64,000 bases of DNA from Megascapheus bottae (lineage: Eukaryota; Chordata; Mammalia; Rodentia; Geomyidae): contig JANJXV010000188.1 in the NCBI GenBank assembly GCA_024803745.1, forward strand, positions 310,001-374,000, given 5' to 3'. Positions 47,553-59,130 of the stretch are shown here, one piece after another. The position numbers and the translations under genes were made by a program. The notes under the pieces are model-generated. The model saw only the letters and a list, made by a program, of their open reading frames with translations. It was not told the DNA's origin and did not search any database. Each line of letters starts with the position of its first letter. Position 1 is the stretch's first letter.

Positions 47553-47607
47553 TGTGCAGTTGCTGTGGTATTTAGCCTTGTGCTCCTTTTGTTCTTGTGC
47601 CACGGGT

Positions 47608-47828
47608 GTTGCTTCCATTATTTTTTTTTTGCCAGTCCTGAGCTTCGGCTCAGGGCCTGAGCACTGTCCTTGGACTTTCTCAAGGCTAGAGCTCTACCAC
47701 TTGAGCCTCAGCACCACTTCCGGCTTTTTTCTATGTATGTGGTACCGAGGAATCGAACCCAGGTCTTCATGCATGCTAGGCAAGCACTTTAATCACTAGG
47801 CCAAACTCCCGGCCCTGTTGCTTCCATT
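47608..47828 (-). mobile_element. SINE-A, minus strand, with perfect 12-base target-site duplication
   Basis: The element spans 47620-47816 and is flanked by 'gttgcttccatt' at 47608-47619 and again at 47817-47828. It is a young insertion in the intron before E3. Confidence 0.95.
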
Positions 47829-48263
47829 CTTGATCTGTAGATTCCCTCATCAGCATTTTGCTGCTGAACTGAATTAGCCTTTCAGACACATTCTTTTCCT
47901 TAGTGACTTTGTTTTTGTCATCTGTCTTCAGTTCTCTCAGTACATGATCCAATAGATCACAGAGGTCTGACAGTGGTTCATCTACCCATGCCAGATCATC
48001 CTGAGAGCACAGCCAGCAAGGGATGATTGAGTCAGCATAGACAAAAGCAATCTTCTGTCCTCAGAAGCTTCATTCAGCACTGGGCCCAAACTTTAAGCTG
48101 CAGTTTCAGAGACAGGGATTGAAGCTATAGAACAGTTAGATACACAACTCAAATGCATATCTAGCACAAACCATAGTTTAAACCCCCAACCTTTTAGGGA
48201 AATGCATTGTTTCTTCTCCCAGTGTCCCACTTAATTGTCTCTATGTTTTGTATTTTGTTATAG

Positions 48264-48314
48264 TGAGCACCACACATTAGAGGTCCTCATATCTGAACCG
48301 AGCGCAAATGTTTG
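48264..48314 (+). CDS. Microexon E3, 51 bases
   Basis: Acceptor 'gttttgtattttgttatag', donor TTG|gtgagt. Phase-2 reading EHHTLEVLISEPSANV, followed by a TG that pairs with the T of E4 for Cys. It has no close copy in the window, but the flanking intron sequence after it ('ttgatttgacatctcagtgt') resembles that after E4 and E9. Confidence 0.65.
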
Positions 48315-49019
48315 GTGAGTTGATTTGACATCTCAGTGTACAATCGTTTTGGAGTCTGAGGACAATACAGATTATACAGACAGCCTAGGAATATCTTTAT
48401 GAAGTCATTTTGAATATTGACACAAATAGAAGATGATTGAGTTGGTCAAAGAACACTGGTGGATTGGCTGCTCTGTAGTCTAGGAAGCAACCAAATTTTT
48501 CATAATGTCAGTGCTTGTATGTTGCTTTCTATTAGCCAACGGAGGTAACAGTCCTACTCAGAACTAACCCTGTGGTGAAATGGTGTGTAGAGCCTACTAT
48601 TAAAGTTCTTATTGAGTATGGATTGACCCTGCATTCTCCACAATGGTGATACTGAAAAGCCCACCATTATATTGATGGAAGTCCTGCTTCTGGCCTACTG
48701 TCCATTGTTCCTATCTGAGAGTTGAAATCAGTAAAGATATCCCAGATTATTGAAGGAATGGAGGAAGCAGAAAATTAGGGAATTCAGGGTTGAGTTCCTT
48801 TGACTTGCATTGAAAGTTACACAAGATGGAATTAGGCATTGTGGTAGATGTACTGAGAAAAATTCTTCCATCTTGGATGAAACCTTTAATTTTCTGAGGT
48901 CCATATTTAATATCCCCAAGAGATACAATTCCATTTCTATGGCAAAATGGAATACTGCTTTTCATTTAATAACATGCCTCTCAGTTTTGCACTGCAGTAC
49001 CAGAGAAAATCACTCGAGG

Positions 49020-49115
49020 GAACACAAGAGCTGGAGATGTAGATGTAGCTCAAGTGGCAGAACATTTTCCTAGCAGGAGCAAGGCCATGATTTCGATATC
49101 CAGCTTGTATAAAAC
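49020..49115 (+). mobile_element. Old ID-like SINE just upstream of E4
   Basis: 'gagctggagatgtagatgtagctcaagtggcagaac', 'cctagcaggagcaaggcc' and 'tttcgatatccagc': this is the best preserved of the block-conserved SINEs, with A- and B-box-like motifs visible. Confidence 0.75.
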
Positions 49116-49178
49116 ATGTTTGAGTTCCTCTACATGGTCCAACTCAATTATCTGTTTTTAATTTTATTTCATTACTAG

Positions 49179-49232
49179 TGATGTCACGACGTTTCCAGCC
49201 ACTGCGGTTTGTGACTCGAACATTGACATTTG
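49179..49232 (+). CDS. Microexon E4 (family C), 54 bases
   Basis: Acceptor 'ttttatttcattactag', donor TTG|gtgagt. Phase-2 reading DVTTFPATAVCDSNIDI. It matches E9 and the broken copy E11 at the TT, TA.AVCDS and I.I positions, with one conserved internal Cys. Its last TG joins the C of E5 for Cys. Substitutions between the copies fall in both codon positions 1-2 and 3 without breaking the frame. Confidence 0.8.
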
Positions 49233-49992
49233 GTGAGTTGTCTATCATCTGAAAGTTAAACTGATTTCAATGTAAGTACAATGCCCAATCAATATGGCAG
49301 CGTCTCAGAGAGTTCTCATGTAATCCTTGTGTGTATTGAAATAGAGAATGATAGCATAAATGAACACACACTTGATCATGGTCTGCTTTGAAGTGAAACC
49401 TAGCAACCAAATCCTTATTTACATATCAGTTCCTGCATGCAACTTTCACAGAGCCAACAGTGGTAAGAATCCCAGTTAGAAACAGTGAGAATGGTCTTAG
49501 TGGTTTCTCAATGAAACGAACAACAGATCTTTTTCATTCTCCAGAATTCTGATACCCACTATCAGAACTGATGAGAATCCTTCTTCTTCGGCTACCGTTC
49601 CTTGTCCATTTGTGAGAGGCAGTTAAAAAAAAACAACCAAATAAATGAAAGGACAGAGGGGGTAGAGCAGACTTAGAATGCAGAAAATTAGAAGTTCTAA
49701 AGCATTGAGTTCCTCTGAAGTGAGTTCCAACTAGCATTAAACTGCATAATATCAATAGCATTGTGCTAAGTTTACTAGGAAAGAAAGACTTTAATCATGC
49801 ATAAAAGTTTTCTTTTACACAAGAAATTAATTTTCCTTTCCAGGGAAAAATGGAAATACCTTTGTTCATTTTACTAAGTTATGTATTGTTTCTACTCATG
49901 AATTTATTTGTGTTAGATAAACTGTAGCCAATTTGAATAAAAAACTAAGACTATGAGTTCACATGGCATTTGACTATCGTTTAATCCTCTAG

Positions 49993-50043
49993 CACGGATG
50001 GAAAAGATCCAACAGAAGTTGGGACAGACGAATTGACAAAAAG
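49993..50043 (+). CDS. Microexon E5 (family D), 51 bases
   Basis: Acceptor 'cgtttaatcctctag', donor AAG|gtcagat. Phase-2 reading TDGKDPTEVGTDELTK. It is the partner of E12 (same length, same unusual gtcag donor, shared D.TE.GT.E pattern). It lies about 760 bases after E4, as E12 lies about 777 bases after E11, so C and D exons form a duplicated pair. Confidence 0.8.
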
Positions 50044-50602
50044 GTCAGATATCTATATGTAGATAAAGATATATAAATATACATGGTTGTTAAGCAGAGT
50101 GTTTCTGGGAATTATGTTCAAAATGTTCTCAGTGTAGCTTTTGTCTGTAATATTACTCCTTTTCCATGGTTGTTGAATAAATGAGAAACGAGTCTCATAA
50201 AAGTGTTTTGCTATTTCAGTAAGCAGTGAAGCAAAATTCCTAGACAATCCACACCTTGCTGATATATGAGATCCTACTCGAATTAGATTTGTTCCTTTGG
50301 TGTTACAGCAGTGACACACAATTCCATGCATTTGTTCTGACCAAATGAATTTTTTCAAGGTGAAGAAATAAAATGTCATACCAAAGAGACTACAAGTTTG
50401 TTTCATTGTGAAAGGGGTAAATAACTTCTTGTACAACTCTTTCCCATATTTTTGCTGGTTATGCCCAGTTCTCTGATGGGTGTGCTCTTTCTCTAGATCC
50501 AAAACTTCATTTATGCATAATATTTTCATTGTCCACTTCATGCCACATTTTAAACACTGTGGTTCTAAGGTTGGTGACACTATGAACACTTTATAGACAG
50601 CA

Positions 50603-50692
50603 TTTTTTTATTGTAATTAGTAAAAGGGTTACATGATATTTGCCAGATAGAAGGTGCATTAATTCGCATACATTGATACCCTTTCAGATTAT
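50603..50692 (-). mobile_element. LINE-1 3' end, minus strand, very short
   Basis: About 90 bases of the 3' UTR end: 'ttttttattgtaattagtaa', 'atttgccagatagaaggtgc' and 'acattgatacc'. 'agattatagacagcattt' on the right repeats 'atagacagcatttt' on the left, which fits a target-site duplication. Confidence 0.85.
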
Positions 50693-51229
50693 AGACAGCA
50701 TTTATACTGGTGAAAGAGATGAATCCATGGCATTATGATATTATTTTACTTCTTACTGCTCACATGTGAATACAGGGATCATGAAAAAATTCACATTTCA
50801 AATAAAAGAGTTTGGAGACAGATTGGGTCCACGAGCATGTGGGATGGGGTACTCTGATACTATGGCTTCTAGTCAGGGCTTCAGGAATAGTCTACTTTCT
50901 TGCTTATACCTGAGGCTCTGCTTCTGGAACCACACATACAGTGCAACATTTTACTGGATCCTTGGAGATGGACAATTACAAAAATAAATTTCTACCCTGG
51001 ATGTTTTCATATTGCTGTCCTCTGATCTTTGCCACCTGTGTAGATATAATTATACATATGAACCAAAAGCATGCACATCCATCGTACATTCTGGTGAAAG
51101 CCCAAGTGGAAAGATCACTGATCAAGCAAGCCTAGGCACAAAGATTCACCATACCATGAACAGAGAGTATCACAGATAGTGCTCTGAGTTGAGACCTGAG
51201 TACTGGAGATAAGGGATGTTAGGGACAGA

Positions 51230-51315
51230 AAAGCTAGAGATACAGCTCCATTGGCAGATACTTGTGTGGCATACTCAAGGTCATAATTTCTATACCTAGT
51301 AGTGTCAGAAAAAAA
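51230..51315 (+). mobile_element. Old ID-like SINE just upstream of E6
   Basis: 'agctagagatacagctccattggcag', 'gtgtggcatactcaaggtc' and 'aatttctatacctagtagtgtcag'. More diverged than the others, but in the same place relative to the exon. Confidence 0.55.
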
Positions 51316-51376
51316 TGTGTGATTTTTTTCCAACATGGTGCAACCTGATTTTTGTATATGTTTAATATGTCCACAG

Positions 51377-51433
51377 TGAAGACAACGACTTGACAACGGT
51401 TGTTTTTCATTCTAATGAAGACAACAGTAATTG
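51377..51433 (+). CDS. Microexon E6, 57 bases
   Basis: Acceptor 'tatgtttaatatgtccacag', donor TTG|gtgagt. Phase-2 reading EDNDLTTVVFHSNEDNSN. E5's final AG plus T gives Ser at the join; its own TG joins the C of E7 for Cys. It also has three Asn-Xaa patterns but no clear N-glycosylation sequon. Joining E6 directly to E9 would make a TGA stop, so the order of exon use matters. Confidence 0.7.
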
Positions 51434-53221
51434 GTGAGTTGATTTTTTTTAGTAATATATCATTTTGGAGGATAATGTGTCTTCAGACTACACAGGACTG
51501 CCTGTCCATATCTGCAGGTAATCATGATCTGGTTTGAAACTTATTAGAAAATGATAGAGTAGATCAAAATACACTGGCTCATGGGGTGCTATGAAGTCAA
51601 GTACTAGCATCTCAAATCCTTAGATCACCACAGTGCCTGTCAGCTAGTCACATGAGCCCAGGCAGCTGGGAATCCCTTTCTGAAACAAAAAAGTAATCCC
51701 AGCGGTCTATATGGGCCATAAAGGAAGATTATATCCTTCCTTCTATAGATGCTTGCAACCACAATCAATGGTAGCCCTGCTTCTAGACTTCTGTTCCTTG
51801 TCCCTATCTTAGAGGCAGGAAAGTCACCAGGGAATAGAGGACACCTAGAATGCTGATATTTAGATGATATCTAAGTCTTGATTTCCATTGAAATTAGTTG
51901 AACTGAAAACAGAAGAGGTTATTCTCCATCAGATCAGGTAGATTTGTTGGGTCATAGTATTCTTAACTTTTAGGGAAAAGTCTTACCTTTTGCAAGTAGA
52001 AGAGTTTAATTTCTCTAAGAGACCTCCAATTGAGTTTCTTAGCATGTATGGATACTGAACATACCTATCCAAGTAGACAAATGTGCAGACTGAGAATTGT
52101 GATGTTCATGGATGTTTCCAGCACTAGAGAACACCATTAACCTAGTTTCTATCTGATCTGAATACAGTTTGTATAGGAGACTTTCTAACTTTGTTTCTTT
52201 GGGTAAAACAGAAACTTATCTGGATAAGAGAGAAACATGTCAGGAAAGCAATGTTTCATTTCCCTGTTGTGTTTAAGACACTGTAAAAACACCCACACAA
52301 TCTAAAAGAACATTTCATTCAAAATGCTTTGGTATGAGATTTTTCAGATTGGGTGAAGGACAAAAGAATCCTGAAAGAGCAAGAAACAAAGAATTTGGAA
52401 AGAGCCAGGAACAGGCTGCAGTTGGCAGGGCGTAGAGGAACCTTCAACAGCAGGTGAAGCTGGTTCTACAAGTACCCACTCATCATCACTGTTGATGGAA
52501 CCCGCCTCACATTTATATGTGTTTCATGTTTATTCTTAGTTGCAAACAATGAGCATAAAAGTTTTGTTGTATGGATATGGCTTTGTTGTATGGAATTGTC
52601 CCAGACCAAATATGTCCCTTCCCAAACTACTCTCTCTTCTTTATATGGAAAGGTTGTTGCCAAGTCTCAAAGTGACTGGATTGATATGGTAATAATGTTC
52701 AATCTTGGCACCACATACTCTGAAGATTATCCCAACATGTGAATGGAGGATATAGCAGTATCGTTCAGAACAAGTAATGACTCCATGGTTACTTTCTCTC
52801 CTCTGTCTTCAGTTACTTGGAAAAACTGGAGGTTTTGATTACATGTGATGAAGATCATGGATAGATGACTACCCTGCCTTCTCCTTAGGAAGTTGTGGCC
52901 TAGTGTCTTGGTGACTCAATGAGTAATGTGTTCTCTTTACCTTTGGAGATGACCTTGCACCTGTCTTCTTTTCTGACCCAGTGAGCTAGATACACATTTA
53001 CTTTAGAATGCTTATTGTTAATATTTTATCACCAAGTATATTTCTTTGATAATCTTAAACTGTAATGTTGTGCTGATTTGAAATCAAGTGTGTGAAGAAT
53101 ATCTCAGTTATAGGGAAGAAGCATAGTCCACTGTTTTGTGACTTGCAAAATAATTTGACCCAGAATATGAAGTTTAATTATGCATGTGATATCTGACTAT
53201 ATGTATTTTTTGTCCCTATAG

Positions 53222-53275
53222 CACATCTGCATTTGAATTTTGTTCAGCACATGATGATGACAGTGTGACTGAAAG
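53222..53275 (+). CDS. Microexon E7, 54 bases
   Basis: Acceptor 'tgtattttttgtccctatag', donor AAG|gtaagc. Phase-2 reading TSAFEFCSAHDDDSVTE, an acidic stretch with one internal Cys. It ends in AG, so the next exon E9 gives AGA (Arg). The acceptor resembles that of E10 ('catcctatag'), so E7 may be an older relative of E8 and E10. Confidence 0.7.
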
Positions 53276-53764
53276 GTAAGCTATAATCCAAGCCATATAA
53301 TAGAGTGCTAGACAAATGTATATGTAGAAGTTTATGTACATATTTTATATGAATGTATGTACAGACACATGGACACATAAGTATCCACATTCATAAGGCT
53401 GGAGCTGAGCCCTTGTATTTGAAGAAATACAAACAGCATGAAAGGAGCGGTGACATGTGTGATGCAGTGCAATTCAGAAAGTGAAAGATTCTGTGTTGGA
53501 TCACCAGTGCTGCTAGGAAAATGAAAGAAATATGCATCGGGAAGGGTCTGCCTGTCACACTGACTGTGTGGTATGTGGAAATTGGAGGTGATCCTATGTA
53601 GAAGCCAGCATGGAAAACAAGTTATTGAGACCCTTATCTCAAGCAATGAGCCTGTCCTAGGAGCTCACAGCTGTATTCCCTTCTCCCAGGAGCACAGATA
53701 ACCAGGTGATGATCTGAGGCCACTTCCAGACTTAGACAGAAGGAAGACCTTCCTGGAAAGACAT

Positions 53765-53875
53765 CTACAGCACCAAATGACTTAGGCCATTACTCAGGTG
53801 GTCGAGTGTTTGCCTAGCAGGCAAACAGAATGCCCTGTCATCACACTCCAGTGTGACAAAAAGGGGAAGCATTCA
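53765..53875 (+). mobile_element. Old SINE-A-like element, plus strand
   Basis: 'ttactcaggtggtcgagtgtttgcctagcaggcaaac' followed by an A-rich 'gtgacaaaaagggg' tail, diverged. Confidence 0.5.
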
Positions 53876-53879
53876 GTAA

Positions 53880-55640
53880 CTTTCCAACAAGCTCCTACTG
53901 GGCTCTGTAAAACATTAGGTGTGACTCCTTCTGTGCTAATACACCACTGACTCTGTACCCGCCTCCAAAACTCCCCACCCTGTGACTACTATTCTACTTC
54001 ACACTTCTTGAGTATCATGTTGAGCTGTCACCTTAAAGTTAATATGTTTTTCAATATCATCACTTTGTTTTCATTTGCTTCAAGACACTTTAAATTTCTT
54101 TCTTGTTTTATCAGTCCCCCGATCATTCAAGTGTCTATCAATTAACTTTCATGCGTGGTTTTGTCCTCTCTCTTTTTGTATCTCTATTGCTTTGTAAAAT
54201 AAGATACATTGGTATATCCAATTTTTGTTTCAGTTTCTTCTAACCTGGTTATTAGCTTAACATGTGATTTTCTGGTAGAATGTATATTCTTCAGTTAGAA
54301 AATGAAATGTTTTGAAGTGTCTTCTAGACAAATTTGAAATGTGGTAAACTTTGATGTTTTGTGATTGACATTTTTGTCTGAATGATCCTTCCTTTCTAGC
54401 AATGGATACGAATGCATGTTATATACTCTTCAAGTATATGTCTCCTTGTAGGTCTCATGATGTTGTTTTTATAGAAAAGCATTTTCCTGCACTATATACC
54501 TCTATCTTTACAATAACTATTCCTGGTTGTTTATTTGATGTATTTGCCATAATTTCCTGCTCTTCTTGACATCTTTTTCCAGTGATTGCTGTAGTCTGGG
54601 TTTTTTTTTACATATCAAGAACTGCTTGTTATTACTTTCATTTGATTTTTTCTAGACATACAATCTTCCTTTCCATCCTCACTCTTAAAAATGGGTATTC
54701 AGCAGCCAGCATATCATTGGGGCAGGGGTTTTCAAACTTACTCTACCATTGGCACTTTCATTGGATACAATAATGCATATTCCCCTAAGTTTCTGATTGA
54801 TCAGAAGAGACATATTGCTCCCATTCTCATTTATTTCTGTCATATATCCTTGTTTCATTGCTTCTTTGTTATTTGGTGGCTGCCAACCCAGAGAAGGATT
54901 GATTCTCTTCTTCTTTGTGTATTAGCCTAAAATTGTACCCTGTATGACTGGCAGTAAGTTGACTTAGTGAGTGTCAGTAAAGATATGATTAAAATACTTG
55001 ATTATCATCAAAGTACATATTTATTTCAGCTTGAAATAAATGCTTTTGTGGGGTCTGTGGTAATATTAACAAACTATTGTTAAGTGAAGGATAGTTATAC
55101 AATAGTAAATGTTAATAGATCATTTTCATTATAATCAAAATGATGACCTAGTTTCATCTATCTTCTGATTTTATCTATCATTATGTATGTTATCCTATGA
55201 GGTAGCAATTTGATATGAGTAGTGAAAATTGATCATTTGTATAAAGTAGATTGTTCTTTGACTGAACATGTATGCTAAAGTTATGTGTCATGCCTGCCTA
55301 TATATTCCAATACACTTCTATCCTGAAAATTGGCTGTAGGACATAATGTGTGATCTGGGATGGGAATGTGAGTTAATATCCTTGAAGGCTCTCAATGATC
55401 TGATGATATTTACATATATACATATCTGCGCGTACTCCTAAGGTCAGAATGAAGGCAAGAAATGTGTGCATACACACACAGATGTCAACATGTTAAACAA
55501 GAAGTAGCAGAGCAATATGGTATAGGCATGAGATCCCAGCTGTGAGACATAGGTAGAAATACTATAGTCTGCTGTCAAACCTAAGCAGTGAAGGAAACTC
55601 TGTGGGAAATGTATGAGAGGTAAGAGATTTTGCCCCAAAA
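53880..55640. other. Intron between E7 and E8, old duplication
   Basis: The first part (54000-54170) is alignable to 58690-58870: both have 'ttttgcaatagaat/caatatcat', 'ttgcttcaagacac/cttgaagtaat', 'tcttgttttatcag' and 'caagtgtctatcaattaac'. This shows that the same block lies before E8 and before E10. The rest is AT-rich with no further exon I can support. Confidence 0.5.
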
Positions 55641-55643
55641 TGA

Positions 55644-55697
55644 AGAACTGTCATCTGATACTACAACTGAACTTCCTGAAAGAAACAAAAATGAAGG
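55644..55697 (+). pseudogene. Microexon E8, acceptor lost
   Basis: Aligned with E10 it is a 54-base exon with an open phase-2 frame (ELSSDTTTELPERNKNE) and donor GAAGG|gtaggg. The acceptor dinucleotide in the aligned position is GA instead of AG ('aaaatga' against 'cctatag'). The nearest AG, two bases further in, gives 52 bases and brings a TGA into frame. The polypyrimidine tract is also poor. I think this copy is skipped, or acts as a frame-ending exon if used. Confidence 0.6.
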
Positions 55698-56065
55698 GTA
55701 GGGTGTAAATATACATACACTCTCACCTATGTGTATCTATGCATATTTACATGTTGGTAAGTCCAGACACACTTGAATGGATAGTTACAGAAAAGAAAGT
55801 GATAGAGATTAGAGAATTTAATTTTAAGTATTGATGACACTGCAGAGCCTTTGATATTTTTCTAAGATCCTTGGGCTCTAGTATCAGTAGAGACTTTCTA
55901 AAATCTTAGGTATTTCCAAGAAGAAATACCATGAATTCTTCTTGTTCCTAGTCTATTGTAGTGGCCAAAACCAATTCAGTGTTATGCTGTAAGACTCAGC
56001 AGGTTAAGAAATTTCTCTCTGGTGACTCCATTTTGTCTAGCTAGAGGATAAAGCAAGTTACAGGG

Positions 56066-56160
56066 GTTCTGTCTTGTCTGTCTGACTGACTGTCTCTGTT
56101 TCTCTCTCTCTGTCTATTGTCTGTGTCTCTGTGTGTCTCTCCCTGTCTCTCTCTATGTCT
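56066..56160. repeat. (TCTG)n / (TC)n simple repeat
   Basis: CT/CTGT tract, equivalent in position to the one at 60941. Confidence 0.85.
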
Positions 56161-57589
56161 CAATGACTGAGAAAAGGTTGGTCATTAGGGGTTTTTAAAT
56201 TTTATGTGTATTTTCCAGAAATGCCTTACTGTTAAGGTGTGTTTTCAGCCCCAAACAAAAATTTGCCTAATTATGTGCTGGATGTCTATCTCAAGAGATG
56301 ATGCTGAAAAGACCAGAGAATCTTTTCATGCCCATGATCATCCCTGATATGTCTCATTTCATTGCTGTGGGAAGGAGGCTGGCTAAAATAGAATGACTTG
56401 CCTAGGATTTCACATGTTCTGGGGAAAACAGACAGCTGAAGACAGCTCCCTCATACCATTTGTGATATTTTTAGTGGATGAGAAGTCTTTTACCATCAAG
56501 TGATGGTTGGAATTTTATGTGAAAGGTAATACCCAAAGCATGTCTGTGTGTTTGTTTGCACATATATTCTGTAGATTAAGGTGAATAACTCATGAACTAC
56601 AAATCCTTTTATGAATCAGAGAGGCTGGACAGACAGAGGACAGTAGTGTTAGCAAGGAGGGGAGAGAGGAAGCAGAAATGTAGATGGTTGATCAGCTCCA
56701 TTTTCTTCATAGCAAGGGATATGGAACATAAGGAAACCCACAAAATCACTGCAAAAAGTGGTTTAGGGTCATGTGAAAAAAAACTCCTTTTACACCTTGC
56801 ATAAATCTTTGTTTATCACATTTCATTGGAGAGAGAGGCCTCATTTCTAGCAAAACACAGGAAATAACCCCTAGCATATAAAGAGTATTTAGAGTTAGTA
56901 TTCAGCTAGTTATAGCTGTTTGGAGAGAAAAAGTAGTTTTGGGAATTTCCAGAGTATTTGACAGCGCATAATTTAATGGTTCATGTTGGTAATGAAGAGC
57001 AGAACACTCAGAGATCTACAGAGGAGAACCATAAGAGGTCAGACACCCAAATACAGTCAGACTTGTGTAGAAAGGTGTACCGAGATGAAGGAACATGTTA
57101 GTGGGAACCATTTGGAAGGTCAGGGAAGTGCAATTTTGTCTGTGCCATTCCATCATTTTGCAAATTGGGCGAAGGACTGAGACTCCAGTAAGGAGAGGGA
57201 GTTCTCACTGTCCTGGTGAGCAGTGAAGAGTTCTCTGCTTCTGGCCTGCCACCCATTGGTCCAAGGTGAGAGTAAGTCAGTAAAGACATCCAGGATTACT
57301 GAAAGTAAGGAGGGAATAGAAGGAACAGGGGAAGCAGAGTATTAGCTATGACCTCAGGTTGAGTTCCCTTGAACAACATCGTATTGAAAGTCATACAAGA
57401 TAGCATTAGGTCCCGTGTTAGGCTACTGGGAAAAATTCTTCTACCTTGGATTAAATCGGTCCATATTTAATTTCCTGAAGAGATTCAACTGCATTTCTGT
57501 GGTAAAATGAAAATACTGCTTTTCATTTGGTTCTGGTCTCTTAGTTCATACCAGAGTACTCGAGCAAGTTGCTAGATGGAACAAAAGAA

Positions 57590-57680
57590 CTGGAGATGGA
57601 GCTGCAGCTCAAGTGGCAAACATGATCCTAGCATGAACACAGACATGGTTTAAGTTCCCAGCCTCGTAGAAAAGTTTGAT
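57590..57680 (+). mobile_element. Old ID-like SINE just upstream of E9
   Basis: 'agatggagctgcagctcaagtggcaaacatgatcctagcatgaac' and 'ggtttaagttcccagcctcgtag'. Same element as before E4 and E11. Confidence 0.7.
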
Positions 57681-57735
57681 TTCTGCAGTATGTTCCAAAT
57701 GAGTTTTCTGTGTCTTATTTTATTTTATTGTTTAG

Positions 57736-57789
57736 AGATGACACAACGTTAACTGCAATTGCAGTTTGTGACTCAAGAATTAACATTTG
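57736..57789 (+). CDS. Microexon E9 (family C), 54 bases
   Basis: Acceptor 'ttattttattgtttag', donor TTG|gtaagt. Phase-2 reading DDTTLTAIAVCDSRINI. It is a family C relative of E4 with the conserved AVCDS core. Spliced after E7 it gives AGA (Arg) at the join; its own TG plus the G of E10 gives Trp. Because it begins with A, joining it after an exon that ends in TG would create TGA. Confidence 0.8.
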
Positions 57790-58924
57790 GTAAGTTGTGT
57801 TATCTGTCATCTGAGTGTAAATTCATTTGTAGTGTGAGTTTAGTGTACAATCTATGTGACAGCTTATCAGTATCCTCATGGAATAGTTATTTTTGTACTG
57901 AAACTAAGTAGAAATTGATAAAGTCAATTAGTACATACTAGGTCATGGTCTGCCATGAAGTGAAATTAGCAATCATATCCTTATTTACCTATTATCAGTG
58001 CCTACGTGCAACTTACACTGAGCTAATGGAGGTACAAGTCCCAGTCAGGAACAATTAGGTTGTCTCAGTGGTTCTGAGGTGAAAGAGTTGTTGGGCCTCT
58101 TTCCTTCTCCAGAAATCTGTTTCTTAGACAGGCCCACTGTCAGTTCTGATGAGAGTCCAATTTCTAAGCTGTTGTTTCTTGTATTTTGTTGATAAGCAGT
58201 TAAGAAAAGAGCCAAGTTAGTGAAAATAAGAAGGGAGTAGAGCAGACTTAGACAGCTGAAAATCAGATTGCATAAAGGATTGAGTTTCTCTGTAGTGAGT
58301 TGCATGTACAATTAAACTACATGATACCAATAAACATTTTGTTAATTTTAAGAAAGAAAATGTCTTTACTTGTGCATAGAAACTTTCTTTTGAAGAGATA
58401 ACAGTGTAAATTCCCAAACAAATTAATTTCCTTTCTAGGGAAATGTGGAGACAGATTTCTGATGTTCAGGGAGAGTTTTCCAGCACTAGAAAATGACATC
58501 AACTAAGTTTCTACCTCATCTCGATATTGTATCCCTGGGAATATTTCTAATTTTATTTGGACAAAACAGAAATATATTAAGATATGTTTTATGTCCCCAT
58601 TGTGATTGAGATCCTGCAAAAACACCAGCACAATCTAAAGGGCATTTCACAATCCTTGGACACACACAACCAAATCCACATTGTTGACTACTCTTCTGTC
58701 TTACACATCTGGAATATCAACTTGAGCTACCACATACAAATTAGTGTGTTTTGCAATAGAATCATTTATTTTTCTATTTGCTTGAAGTAATTTTTACTTT
58801 CTTTCTTGGTTTATCAGGCCTCTGATTGATCAAGTGCTTATCAATTTACTTTCATGACTTTTTATAATCCCTAAAGTCTTTGGGATATTTGTAGCTCTGT
58901 CTTTATAAAAATAAAAGATACATA

Positions 58925-59130
58925 GAGCCTGTATCCTAGCTACTGAAGAGTCTGAGAACTGTGGATCGTGGATCAGAGACAGCCCTGGCACTAAAGACCT
59001 AGAGATTCCTACCTCCCATTTACTACCAGAAAAAAACAGAAGCGGTAATGGGGCTCAAGAAGTAGAGTGGTAGCTCTGAGCTGAAGAGCTCAGGGACAAT
59101 ACCCAGGCTCAGAGTTCAAGCCCCTTGAAT
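58925..59130 (+). mobile_element. SINE-B, plus strand, in the intron before E10
   Basis: 'gtatcctagctactgaagagtctgag', 'cagagacagccctggc', 'cctacctcccatttact' and 'gctgaagagctcagggacaatacccaggc'. Confidence 0.75.

Larger units (their letters stand above)
55698..58440 (+). repeat. Duplicated block, copy 1 (around E9)
   Basis: From the E8 donor to about 58440 the sequence is closely alignable to 60548-63350. Shared are the CT-rich tract (56066 and 60941), 'caaatcctttta', 'caggaaacccaca', the old SINE and the exon. Spacing from E8 to E9 is 2038 bases; from E10 to E11 it is 2108. Confidence 0.8.

Noticed and set aside
50053..50589. 178-codon minus-strand frame, with a few Cys/His and a HQRT-like stretch
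   Set aside because: It lies inside the intron between E5 and E6. The homologous segment at 63.58-64.0 kb has no long frame, and the Cys/His spacing does not form a zinc finger. It could be a very old zinc-finger relic, but I cannot support it.
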